Source: Cucumis sativus
Lineage: Eukaryota; Streptophyta; Magnoliopsida; Cucurbitales; Cucurbitaceae
NCBI RefSeq assembly: GCF_000004075.3
Contig: NC_026656.2
Coordinates: forward strand, 22,516,607 to 22,580,606
Direction of reading: 5' to 3'
Length of the DNA stretch: 64,000 nt
Positions 24,801 through 35,449 of this stretch are shown here, in pieces (within the stretch, counting starts at the first letter, position 1; every line of letters begins with the position of its first letter). The notes beneath the pieces are model-generated. The model worked only from the letters and a program-made list of their open reading frames with translations. It did not search any database and had not been told where the DNA came from. The position numbers and the translations under genes are program-made.

Positions 24801-27056
24801 TACATCGATTTCTACCATTTACAAAAGTCCAATATTTAATAATAAAATAAGAATCCTTGAGTTCAATTCCATTTTAGCGGTTTTTGTTTTTCTTGAAAAG
24901 TAAGGGAAAAGAACAGAAAGGTTTATTCAGAGAAATGTAAGGAGCAGTATGAAATTCAAGAATGAATGAATGTGACTCGAAGACTTCCTACTTGACAAGT
25001 TTTTTATTTTTCCTCTAGATTCTTTCTGACCAATTGTAGAGTTTATCAATAAGCTACTTTGTTCCCTTCTTTCAGATTCGAAACGTAGTCCTTCTTACAT
25101 AATTTGTTATTACTACACATGTTTGCCGTCCAAATAAGTGAAGATATGATATGAACCAATCAATTAAGCATCAAATTATTAATTAGATTTTTCTTAACAA
25201 TTGTGATGTAATTTTAATATTTTCCATTTTTGTCATTTTTAATAACATTTAAATAGGGTTAATTCAATTTTTTCACAATGCATTAGGATTTTTATTGGAA
25301 GGCTATTTAAGCCTTGCCTTTAGGTTGTTTCAAGAAAGTTCTTGACAATTGAAGTTTTAAGGCTTTTCTATCAACATAAATCCTCTTGTAGATGACAGAG
25401 TCTCATCTCTACCTTTTTGCAATTCTTGATTCAGAGTTGCATGCCAAGAACATTTAAGTAAGTTTGATCACCTTGGTTGTGGAGTGTTCGAACTTGGAAT
25501 GAGGAACTAGTTCTTCGTTTTCGATCAAAAGGTAATCCAACTCTAGTCCTTCCCTTGGGGTTGTTGTCAAATTGATTTTGGGGTTTTAGAATTTGATATT
25601 AGCGGTTCACCAATTGGGTTCCTAACTATTAAATTCTAGGTTTTCATATCAAGATATATAGCAAGCAAAATGGAAAATGAGGTGATGTGTGAAAAAAGAA
25701 AGACCATACAAATTTATGAGGTTAAAGAAGCCTAGCAGTTTCAATGCTTCTTATAATCATATTTGAACGATTTTATAAACTAGTTTCAAAATATTAGTTC
25801 TATAAAGGGTAACCAAAATGGACGCTAGTCGCTACCTCTCTGGAAACTGAAAGACAATACCAACTCTCTCAGGGGTTAATGGCTGAGAAGACTGACATGG
25901 TTTGCCATCTTTATCATACTTTTGGACACAAATGGAACCTGAGGTTGGTTTGCTTAGACCTGCAAGAAGCTAAACAAGAACAGGAAGAAAGATTAACATG
26001 CTTATAAACCATAAATCAACAAGAAAAGCAGATAAAAGAGAGCATGAGAGAAATAAGGGAAAGCCTAATACATTTAAAATTCAAAGAAAATAGCTTAACC
26101 TGCAATAAAGTAGTTTTTCCACTTCCACTCTGTCCAAAAATTAACCCAAAACTGCACAATCAACAGAAAGGAAAGAAATGTGGGAAGGATCATGAGGTAT
26201 ATGTGCACATTAAATTAACCGAGAAAGCAATCTTAGGCAAGAAGTTCAAAGTAGAAATATGTTATGAGACATCCTTTATTACTACTATAAGGGAGAATAG
26301 ACAAGTCCTTCCTTGAATACTTGATTCAGGTTAGCCAGGCTGAACTTCTTCATATAAATTATTCGAATAGAAGTAAAGAAAATTTTAGGCAGCTTCAGAA
26401 AGAAAGCTTACTCAATCATCAACTTTTAAAACCAATTTGCTATCCATGCTCATCATTAGAGACTATGAGTTAACTTTAAAGAAGACTGCAGATTAAATCA
26501 GAGAAACAAATTGAACCTTTTCTCTCGAAGGGAAAAATTAACTGCGTTGAGGAGAGAATGCTCTGTCCCAGGAGGTCGATAGCTTAAATCCCTAACCTTA
26601 AGGATAAAAAGTAAACTCAGTAGCCGAATAAATTTTCAAAATAACAACAACAACCCAGCGAATTGCAGAAATTGAAACGGAGTGAAATGGGTCAATCTGA
26701 ATTAGGGCAACTAGAAACATGAAATTGAAATTAAAATTAAAGAAGAAGAAGAAGAGAGATAGGTGGTAAATGGGAGAGAATAAATGGATGCAGGCAGGGA
26801 AAGGAAACAATTGTGAGAGAGTAACTCACTTCAAAGCAAGAGTAATTGGATTTGAGAGTGAGAGCATTGGTTCTCCGGGAATTGGAACTACAAACGCCAA
26901 AAATCAAAGTGATGGGTTGTTCGAATTCGCAAAAGGAAATGAAAGGAAAGAGTGGGGGTTGTTGGAATACCTGAAGGAGTGAGGAGCAGGTAGATATGAC
27001 TGTGGGATTGGGTTTCGGGTAATGAAGAAATTAGAAACAGAAACAAAGCTCGCCAT
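21837..27056 (-). CDS. ABCI11: Plastid ABC transporter ATPase, ABCI11/NAP14-like, ten exons
   Basis: Exons in reading order are 27056-26971, 26887-26830, 26596-26517, 26151-26100, 25969-25836, 23929-23815, 23709-23623, 23206-23158, 22671-22587 and 21915-21837, giving 825 nt and 274 aa. A single nucleotide-binding domain has every motif: Walker A GQSGSGKTT (81-89), Q-loop VFQFPER (about 131-137), signature LSGGYKRR (190-197), Walker B LLILDEP (210-216) and H-loop IVSHD (243-247). The N-terminus (MASFVSVSNFFITRNP) is Ser-rich and acid-free, like a chloroplast transit peptide. There is no membrane domain, so it should pair with a separate permease. In Arabidopsis NAP14/ABCI11 is linked to plastid metal (iron) homeostasis; that is family knowledge. 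Intron 5 is about 1.9 kb with no gene in it. All junctions are GT-AG. Confidence 0.93.
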
Positions 27057-27198
27057 GGCATCAGTGTTCACCGGAGTGATGGGATGAAAGCTGAAGGATC
27101 AAGAATGGTCAAATCCAATCCACTTGCTTCAATTAAATTGATTCAATTAAATCACACAATCTATCATAATACCTACATAGTAATGTTCTTTGGTGTAA

Positions 27199-28417
27199 GG
27201 ATTTTTTTTAAAAATAATGTGTTTTATGAAAATATTTTGAAAAATAGGGTTGTTGGGAAAGAAATTATAAGAATAAGGTTGTTTCCCAAACTATTTTCAA
27301 AAATAGGTGTTTTTTTTGAAATTGAAGGAAGTCGTGTACGGGGTACACGACTTCCAAATGAAATTGAACGAAGTCGTGTACCCCGTACACGACTTCCTAA
27401 ATGCACATGTCAGCACATTTGACCACTTCGCTGCACGTAGGCACGAGTTTGACCCACGTGGACGGAAGTCGTGTACGGGGTACACGACTTCCTAAATAAT
27501 TGTTTTTAAAATTATTATATTTTAAAAGATTAACTATTTTTAGGGTAAAAACATTTGTGAAAGACGGATTTTTTTTTTTAAATAATGTGTTTTTAAAAAG
27601 TATTTTCAAAATTAGGGTAGTTGGAAATTTATGTTTTTGTTTAAATGTTCAACTTTAAATATATGAAAATTTTAGTTTTTGTTTAAATGGCCAAATTTTT
27701 GGTAATTTATGTTTATTATGAACAAATTAAAAAAATAAACCAAAGGTAAACATATCATTAGTGATATCTTATAAGAATTTTGAACGGTTTTTTTAATACT
27801 TGGTTCTCTACTTTTAAAAAATATATATTATATATTGATATTATTAAGAATACTTCTACATCTAAATCATGTATTAGCAACTTCTAATTTATAATTAATT
27901 TAAAAAAGTTCAACTTTTTATTTATACAACTTGAAGGAAGAGGAAATGAAAGATGAAGGAAGAGGAAAGGAAAGAGGAAGGAGGAACGAAAAAGAGGGAG
28001 AGGAAAAATTAAGAGAGGAAGGAAAAAAGATTTGGAATGAAGGCAGAATGATGGGATTCTAGGGTTTTTAAAATAGGCGAAGTCGTGTACCCCGTACACG
28101 ACTTCCTGCATGCGCGACACGTGTCCACACCCTCTGAACCCTACGTCCACCCGTGAACCCTACGGTTGACTGGACTGTTGACTCGTTGTACGGAAGTCGT
28201 GTACGGGGTACACGACTTCCACCATACGCGGCAAAATGTGCCAGCTGTACGGGAGTCGTGTACCGGGTACACGACTCCAGTCAGAAAACGTGGGCCGGGT
28301 CCACGACTCCACTCGGATATCGTAAGCCCGGTCCACGACACCATTTTGATTTATGGAAGTCGTGTACCCTATTTTTGTAAATACTTTTACAAAACACATT
28401 ATTTTTAAAAAAAATCC
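27199..28417. mobile_element. Non-autonomous TIR element (~1.2 kb) filled with short palindromes
   Basis: The left end (27199-27249) and the reverse complement of the right end (28367-28417) match at 46 of 51 positions, both starting GGATTTTTTTTAAAAATAAT. A third copy of this terminal sequence lies inside at about 27564-27615 in the left-end orientation, suggesting a nested or tandem origin. No transposase is encoded. The open frames inside come from the palindromes read in several frames. No clear target-site duplication is seen beside either end, so superfamily (Mutator-like or other) is undecided. It sits just upstream of ABCI11 (start at 27056). Confidence 0.75.
27327..28278. repeat. Six perfect short palindromes
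   Basis: Perfect inverted repeats lie at 27327-27355, 27370-27396, 27464-27492, 28079-28105, 28192-28220 and 28252-28278. Most have arms of 11-12 bp (GGAAGTCGTGTA and complement) around a 5-bp centre CGGGG or its complement CCCCG. The last copy has GGAGTCGTGTA-type arms, with the same base lost from both arms. Degenerate copies follow at about 28288-28340, and a single half-site lies near 28355. Confidence 0.95.
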
Positions 28418-29740
28418 ACATGTTTTTATATGTATTTAATTTAATGGTGCTTTTCAAAATATAAAGTTTAAATTCTGTATTTAATGAAAACATACAAAAA
28501 GAAAAAAGAAAACAATTTGCCAAATACATATATACCGGATTCGATGAACCTAAAAACACATAAAATAAAATCTGAATTCTCCACCAAAATATATTAGTCA
28601 TAACTAAATTCCTCCATATAGTTTTAGTCAACCAAATGCATTAAAATTTTCAAACAAAGTCACCATCTCCATCTCTCTCTACATATAATCCTCTTATTAA
28701 TTTATTTGATTTGAAAACTATACCTAAGATTCATTATTATATATTTGATAGTGTGATACACCTAATTCAATTTTAGGCGTAATTTGTATCAACTTTTATA
28801 TTTTTTTCAAATTTGTTGTTAATTTATTTTAAAGTACAAAATTGAATTGATAATTATTATTAAAAAAATTATGGAGGTGTGAATTGTGAATTTAACATAA
28901 ATAAGGGAATAATAAATCTATTTAATTACAAGTTGCCAAACTGCTCCTTCCTTGTTAAGTAAATTAAAGTCAAGGGTCCAAGAAAGAGACCATGAATAAT
29001 ATTAATTATTTGTTAGAAATTAGTCAATAATAATAATGATGATGATAATAAATTTTCCAATTCATGTTGAAATTTGGAGGCCGGGTGGGCTGCTGAAGGA
29101 GCTAATCAATGCCTATTTCTTTCAATCTTCTACTTCACGTGCCTTCTCGAACCTCATTTCTATCTATTTCCTCTAATTACCAACCATTTTCTCTCAATGA
29201 GATATATCTTTATTCATATCTAAACTCCACCAACACTTTGACACATATCTCAGTTTTTGTTTTTAGATCTACATATAGCCATCCCTATTTATACACTTTA
29301 ATGACTAAGTTAGTGTACAAAGTGTTTAGTATAACTAATTAGCACAGAGAAAATACTGCTTTCCTTAAGGTGGGGTGGAGTGATGAGATTATACTGTTTT
29401 GAAGCTTTGAGTCACAGGGCTTTCCACAACAAATGGTGTTTATAGTATGATATATATGAATTAGGGTTTGTGTAGATGATCAGTGTGTGATGGATGGATA
29501 TGGAAAGAGGTGGGTTTTTTAAATTGAAATGAAAATAAAATGAAATGATGATGGTGAGGAAGATAAAGCAAAGTCGCCAGCAAATAAATCCACGAAGTTT
29601 GACCAAATGAACATGTTTCGTGTCCTCTACGATACACCTACCTCTCTAATTAGCTTCTTCCATTTTAACTTGTTATGTATTTATTAATTCATTCATCCCC
29701 CCAACTCTTCAAATTATTATTATTATTATTACTACTACTA
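28418..29740. other. Intergenic upstream of the WRKY gene
   Basis: AT-rich, with a (TTA)n run at about 29714-29729 just before the WRKY start. No other gene is seen. Confidence 0.5.
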
Positions 29741-29752
29741 ATGTATGGATAA
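29741..29752 (+). promoter_or_regulatory. Three-codon uORF overlapping the WRKY start codon
   Basis: ATG TAT GGA TAA starts 4 nt before the WRKY ATG (29745) and overlaps it in another frame. If it lies in the mRNA it could reduce initiation at the main start. The transcription start is unknown. Confidence 0.45.
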
Positions 29753-30442
29753 TAGTTATAAAAACTTCTTCCCAACTTCCTCATCCAGTTTCTTCCACAA
29801 CTCATTAGCTATGGACGAGGAGGAGGATGATGAGTTGGAAGAAGAAAGAAGTTTGAAAAAAGTGAAAAGTGAAGAGTCTGGAGGGGAATTGAAGAAGAAG
29901 AAGAAGATAAGAAAAAGGAGATTTGCATTTGAAACGAGGAGCCAAGTTGATGTTCTTGATGATGGCTATCGTTGGAGAAAATATGGTCAAAAGGCTGTTA
30001 AGAACAACAAGTTTCCCAGGTCCTCATCTTTTAATTATTTATTTCAATTTCTTCTTTCTCAATTCGTTTTTTTGATCAAGCTACTGTTGATTATATATTG
30101 AATATGAACTTAAAGGGTATAACTCTCCACAGGGTGAGAAATTCAAATATTTTTTAACGAAGATATATGTCTTAACTAGTTGAGTTATGTTCAAGTTGAC
30201 ATCATCTTAAAATTAAACGATGAGATTTATGAATATATATATATATATATAGGAGCTATTACAAGTGTTCGAATGAAGGCTGCAAAGTGAAGAAGCAAAT
30301 TCAAAGGCTAACAAATGATGAAGGAGTTGTATTGACAACGTATGAAGGAGTTCATTCCCATCCTATTGAAAAACCTCATGATTCCTTTCAAAATATCTTG
30401 ACCCATATGCATATTTACCCTTCTTCTTCTTCTTCCTTTTAA
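29745..30442 (+). CDS. WRKY group IIc transcription factor (WRKY45/WRKY75 clade)
   Basis: Two exons, 29745-30019 and 30253-30442, give 154 aa. The nuclear DNA-binding domain starts [21 protein letters not shown] and continues through a C-X4-C-X23-H-X-H zinc finger (YKCSNEGC ... EGVHSHP), which marks group IIc. The intron falls at the conserved Arg codon in phase 2, as in nearly all WRKY genes. Upstream are an acidic run ([12 protein letters not shown]) and a basic run ([10 protein letters not shown]) that can serve as a nuclear signal. The tail [12 protein letters not shown] matches the WRKY45/WRKY75 pair, which in Arabidopsis acts in phosphate-starvation and senescence responses. Features of both members are present (KNNKFPR and VHSHPIEK as in WRKY75, DEGVV as in WRKY45), so no single symbol is given. 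W-box targets are family knowledge. Confidence 0.95.
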
Positions 30443-31310
30443 ATCCCCCTTTTAATTATATTTCATTTTATTAATTTACTTCTCAACACAACTTTTATAC
30501 TCATTAATGGTTGACCCCTTGGTCTTCATTCTTGAAAAAATCAACTTATTAAAGACAAAATCATTTTTTCATATTTCATATAACATTTTGTGTATATAAG
30601 AAACATCAAAATTGTAACCCTAGAAATAATGTATTTGATCTAAAGTTGAAAAGTTGGAAGCCTATTATACATTTTTTCGAACTTCATCAACCATAAGACA
30701 TAAATCTAAGAGTGTTTCAGCAAAACATCCATCTAAATCCAAGAGCAATCAAGTCCAAATAAAAAGAAAGAAAAGTTCATGCAGTTTCATTTTCAGTTCT
30801 ACAATCAGGAATAATGAAGAAGAGGATGCTTCATTTACTTATCTCTATTCCATCATCATTCACCTCCTCAATATTCTTCCTTGCCACTTCAAACGTCTTC
30901 TTCTTATTTCTGTTTTATTATTGAAGTTCTTTTTTTTTTTTTTTGTATAGTTCTTAAGCCATGATCAAAATATCGATTAAAATAGGATGAAATATCTATG
31001 AATTTGAAGGGTTTGAATTTTGATGTCCATATTAACAATTTGTTTAACTTTTATTTTATTTTGTTAAGGTTTTGTTTAACTTTTTAACAAAAATTTGCAG
31101 TCTGCTTGTACTTTTAAAGCTTACATGTAAAAAAATTAAAGAATATGTAAAAAAAAAATGAAAGGTGTTTACAAAGTATAAAACAAAATTATTCAAAGAT
31201 AAAATTTATTGTAATTTTTTTTTTACAATTTTTCTTTAAGAAAATATATTGTTACAAAAATATAGCATATTGAAATCAATTTTGGTCTACTAGGAATTTG
31301 TATTTATGCC
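30443..31310. other. Intergenic downstream of WRKY
   Basis: AT-rich, with T tracts. A 98-codon frame at 30654-30950 is Ser/Lys/Ile low complexity and may lie in transcribed 3' sequence. No gene is supported. Confidence 0.5.
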
Positions 31311-31785
31311 TCAAGAATTTGATTTATCATTCCTAAAGGCCTCAGAATCTGCCAAGTCAACATTCTTTTTGAAAGCCATGTCATTTTCAGTTCTAGATTG
31401 ATCCTTAACAGGATTCACTTGATTACATACATCATCAAGCTTCTGTTGCATACTTATAAGAAGCACTTGATCCTAGTAATTTCAAAAATAAAATTAGTTA
31501 CTCCAGCAATTTAAGCTTTAAATTTGAAGTTTGAATCAGTTTAACTACGCATAAACCAAACCATTGAGCAAGAATTCCCTTTTAGTATTACCTTGAGTTC
31601 CCAGAAAGTGAATGAATAGTTAAACAGTCCAAACCCACCAAAGAATTCTTAATAAGAAATCTTTAGATATGATTGGAAAGACAAATGGGGCCGAGGACTA
31701 GAACAAACAAAACTAGTGGTTTGAAATTGTAAAAGCATACCTGCAAAGTAGCTAACAAGATTAAGCAAACTTTAAAACATTTCAT
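31311..31785 (-). CDS. Candidate two-exon small peptide gene (68 aa), unknown function
   Basis: Exon 1 is 31785-31741 and exon 2 is 31472-31311. The donor (TTGCAG|GTATGC) and acceptor (TTACTAG) are good, and a branch-point-like CTAAT lies about 20-25 nt before the acceptor. Joined in phase 0 they encode 68 aa. A hydrophobic start (MKCFKVCLILLATLQ) resembles a signal peptide. It is followed by a polar, charged body (MQQKLDDVCNQVNPVKDQ) and a hydrophilic tail ending EAFRNDKSNS. That architecture suits a secreted peptide precursor, but no known family (CLE, CEP, RGF, PIP) is recognised. It could instead be the last two exons of a longer or decayed gene. It lies between the WRKY gene and the DUF761-like gene. 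There is no expression evidence. Confidence 0.35.
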
Positions 31786-32059
31786 GACAGAAGAAATATA
31801 GAAAAAATTTAATCGATTACCAAAGTAATTTCAAAAGATTCAAAAAAATTGAAGCAATATCCTAAGTTCAACAGCTCGTTTAAGCTAGCTGATCTGATGG
31901 TTGCTCTTAGACTTAGAAATAATGACGTCAATGACAACAATTATAAGAAATCGTTCAAGCAATGGCTTTCTCAGGGTCAAAGCTGCCTCCAAACCACACC
32001 TAGAATCAATTAAAGTTCCAACAAATATTACATAGCAGAAGAGCAGGGGTAACGGTAAC

Positions 32060-32215
32060 AGTAATTTTGACAAAATTTGTAATTTTAAGTAAAAAACTCA
32101 ACCAAACACAATCCAGTTACATTTGCAATTGATACTTATTACCATTGATCCATAAATGCGAAATTCTATTATAATTACATTCATTTTCATTGTGGTTTGA
32201 TAAACGTGGCCTAAA
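32060..32215. mobile_element. MITE-like repeat, copy 1
   Basis: On the minus strand the segment begins TAGGCCACGTTTATCAAACC and carries ATGGATCAATGGTAATAA inside. The same landmarks recur near 62820-62930. The shape suggests a short non-autonomous DNA element. The other terminus and target duplication are not defined. Confidence 0.45.
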
Positions 32216-33652
32216 ATAAAGTATATGTAAATATCTTGCATTTCCATCCATGAAAGATTTGAGTACAATTGAGTTCATCAATTAATTAGAGTATTGATTT
32301 AGGAAACAACTTTGTTTACGCCATGATATACACTTTTGTGCTACCATGAGATGACTTCATTTAAGCCATGAGACTCATCAGTGGAAGAGTCAACAATATG
32401 CTTCTACTGTTATAGATTCTTAAGAGCAGATATTTAGGGTAAGTAGTCGTCAATTAATGCACATGAAAAGTGGTTGTGAAGAGTCACTTCTCAAAATGAA
32501 ATACTCACATGAAATCTTAAATCAACCTAAAATTTGATGTAACGGCTCACATATATCATTAATAATACGCATTAGTTTATCTCTAAAACTGCTCATAAGG
32601 CACTCTTAATGTAACCTTGATTAACAAACAACACACTCGTGCTTCCAGCTCCCTCACAACAATAATCAAATCATATTAATTGTTACTTGAGAATTGATAT
32701 AATCATTGAATATCAACCATAGAGTACTTTAATTTAAATGAAACTATTACTTAAGTTTAAAAAATCAGATATGTAGAAATGAAGAAAATAGAAAAGAAAT
32801 AAAAGGGAGAAGGAAAGTTGAACCTTAAGCATAGAAGAAAACATTGAAACATTACTTTAATTTAATTAAGATGCCAACCAGGGTACAAACCTTTTGCTTC
32901 CAAACCAAGCAAAAATACACCTTTTTTTTTCTTAAGAAAAACAATAAAAGTTCAATTAAAAACTAGGGTTAGTTTTTAAAATATAAAAGCAAAATAAAAT
33001 AAAATATTTACTACAACAAAATATTATTCATAATCGATCTAATATCACCAATCATTCATTGAGGTTGAAAGAGAGGGTCTATTAATCTCATGTTATAAAA
33101 TGATCCATCTAGAAACTATCAACTTTGGATTAATTACCAATCGGATTTTTAATCATGAATCCAAGTTGAAAGTTGATAAAGACTCATCAGAAAAAGAGCA
33201 TTGTTTTGGCATAAAGGGCAACTATTTTACCTTATTAGGAAGGGAAAATGAAGAGTTAACATGTGGAAGAAGGTCATTATCTAAAACACTGGATTCTCCA
33301 CACCACAAATTAATCAAAAAAATATTATTATTAATGAAGAGATTAAAAACTTAATCTTCAATTTGGCCTTTAATCATATTCCATTAAATCCTTATAAAAT
33401 TCATAAAGAAATGAAAAGGGGAAATTGCCATTAACTCTATATTGGGTTTCTTAGTATAAAAGACTAAGGTCTCTATCCATATCTTACCAATATATCTTTT
33501 TAAGAACATTAATCTTTGAATATTATGCTCTTAGATATTTGTTTTTTCCTCTGGTGGGTCACCACTAGAATACAGTGAAAAATTCTCTCATATCCATCTC
33601 TTTTTTGTTAATGAATCAGATGACAATTAAATATCACTTCCTCCTTCACATA
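32216..33652. other. Intergenic
   Basis: AT-rich. An 84-codon frame at 33100-33354 has no domain or promoter-like context. The last part is the promoter of the gene at 33731. Confidence 0.5.
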
Positions 33653-33662
33653 TATATAAATA
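33653..33662 (+). promoter_or_regulatory. TATA box of the DUF761-like gene
   Basis: TATATAAATA lies 69 nt before the ATG at 33731, implying a 5' UTR of about 40 nt. The A/C-rich leader between them is typical of plant leaders. Confidence 0.75.
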
Positions 33663-33730
33663 GCTAGCCCATTCCCCACTTGGAAACATAACACACATTC
33701 AAAACACAAAACTTAACTATAAGAAAAATA

Positions 33731-34066
33731 ATGGATTCAAGATGCAGAGCAAGAGGTCTTGTGAAAGGCATGGTTGGTCCTCTCCATGGCGAAGCTATGA
33801 CAGGCAGCAGATCAAAGATCACACCCACCACGTCGAATGCTTCACTATGCTCGAGTCATATTTCGTTTACGGTTCATCATCAAGAAAGGGCACTGATGGC
33901 TCCATCAAATCATCGAGTTGTTCACGATCAAGCCATGAATAATGTTCACGAGGCCACCTTGTGGAACCTTTATGGTGTTGGCGTGGATGAGCATATTGAT
34001 CGGAAGGCCTCTTTGTACATATCATCCGTGCAAGAACGCTTTAAACTTGAAGGCTTGATAAATTGA
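33731..34066 (+). CDS. Small plant protein with DUF761-like C-terminus
   Basis: A single exon of 111 codons, preceded by a well-placed TATA box and followed by AATAATA-type polyadenylation signals, so it has the context of a real gene. The N-terminus is basic and Ser/Thr/Gly-rich (MDSRCRARGLVKGMVGPL). The last ~27 residues (VDEHIDRKASLYISSVQERF, then KLEG) fit the amphipathic pattern of DUF761 proteins, in which Asp, Ala and Phe/Ile recur before a basic Gln/Glu-rich end. There is no signal peptide and no membrane segment. Function is unknown. In Arabidopsis the interval between WRKY45 and DUF3339 also holds an uncharacterised gene (At3g01960, from memory), which may be the positional match. 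Confidence 0.7.
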   Translation: MDSRCRARGLVKGMVGPLHGEAMTGSRSKITPTTSNASLCSSHISFTVHHQERALMAPSNHRVVHDQAMNNVHEATLWNLYGVGVDEHIDRKASLYISSVQERFKLEGLIN

Positions 34067-35239
34067 TATGTATGACAAAATAGTTCAACAATTATGTAGC
34101 TATCATCTTCTTAGTGCAAATACAATAATATTTAAAGATAGGGATCAAACTTTCGACCTTTAAGAAAAGAAGGCGTTACTTGTCTTCTTTAGTTAACTTG
34201 TAATTACTAATAGTTTTCTTTCTTAAAATTATGAAAGTGAATACTTTACACGGGGTGGAATTGTTTAATCTATCGTGATATTAAATATGTAACAGAGTTA
34301 AAGAATCTGAAACTTATAGACTCAATTATATTGACACTTTATTCTGCCTTTTTTTTTCTTTTCTTCAAAAAGTAGTTTAACTAGGTGGCATGTTGAAGAG
34401 TAATGATCAATATGTGGAATCAGTTTGTTTAATATTAAGTTCCAAAGACTAATTTGACCAATGTGGAATCATTTGATTCACTCTCATATTTTTATATATA
34501 CACTACCAGAGTGAACAGCCTAACAATTAATAAAGCATAATACTTATTTTGATAATAGAAGGTGTAACTCATGCTCTGTTGAAGTTCTTAATAATTGAAA
34601 TACAAATTCTTTTTTGGATTCATCATTTTTTTAATCCAACCTAAACTTTACTTTCGAATTGAATGCCCATTCAACCAACATTACGTGCTCCACCATGTTC
34701 GATGACTTCACATCCATACCCTCTACAAAGGCATAAATATGCAACCATTGTTTGGGTTTAAATGCGTAGACAACATATGAGTGGTACTTCTCTTAAACAA
34801 TGAACAATAAGAAAACTAAATCATCTCTCTTACACGTAAAAAAAAAAAGTGTTTCCTATTGTAAACAAGAAAGCAGTACAAGTGCAACCATCTAGTAGTG
34901 GATCTAACTTCATGCACATCATTTTTCTTAATAGTAAAAAGGTAAGAACAAATAAAGTTTGTAATAGATTGACATACTACAAATTTTTATTGTACAACTC
35001 TCTGAGCAGCAAATGTTTTTAGTAAATAACTAAAATAAGCTTAGCTTAAGAGTAATTGACATTATCATCTTAGAAATGGAGAGTTTGATCGCCTATCCCT
35101 GCTATAATTGTTAAACTGAAAAATACACAACGACTAGGAAGAATTGATGGAGAGGAAAAAAAAGGAACAAGAAGAACAAAAAACAGAGGATTTTAAAGAA
35201 AACAGAGAGAAGATGGGGGAGGGGGGTTAGTTTTAACTT
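34067..35239. other. Intergenic
   Basis: No gene seen. It contains the 3' flanks of the gene at 33731 and of the first DUF3339 gene. Confidence 0.5.
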
Positions 35240-35449
35240 TTATCCAGAGGAAATATGGACGTCAATGGCGATGACAAAGATAGTGATGAGGCCAAAGAAA
35301 AAGATGGAGTGAACGAAGACGGAGATGGCACTGGTTTGCATGTTGATGAACTGCACAACTCTGTCATTTCCAGGAAGCTGAAACAGAACGCCGGGGCTAA
35401 GAACTACGAACAGTATAACAGCTATTAGAACAGGGGCCCAATCCCCCAT
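35240..35449 (-). CDS. DUF3339 small membrane protein, copy 1
   Basis: An intronless 69-aa protein starting MGDWAPVLIAV. Two hydrophobic segments (residues 5-24 and 46-63) flank a polar hairpin (LPGNDRVVQFINMQTS). It carries the family core LSPGxLFQxPG and ends in HISSG. Earlier in-frame triplets upstream are not ATG; the ATG at 35449 fits all family members. DUF3339 proteins are short plant-specific membrane proteins of unknown role. Five copies sit together in this window, and this one is separated from the rest by a retroelement fossil. Confidence 0.92.
   Translation of the reverse strand: MGDWAPVLIAVILFVVLSPGVLFQLPGNDRVVQFINMQTSAISVFVHSIFFFGLITIFVIAIDVHISSG

Noticed and set aside
27084-28408. 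Many frames containing SRVRGTRLP or VVYPVHDF
   Set aside because: These peptides are the palindrome GTCGTGTAC...GTACACGAC read in different frames and strands, not protein conservation.
27199-28417. CRISPR-like or bacterial operator reading of the palindrome cluster
   Set aside because: Irregular spacing, plant nuclear context and flanking inverted repeats fit a transposable element better.
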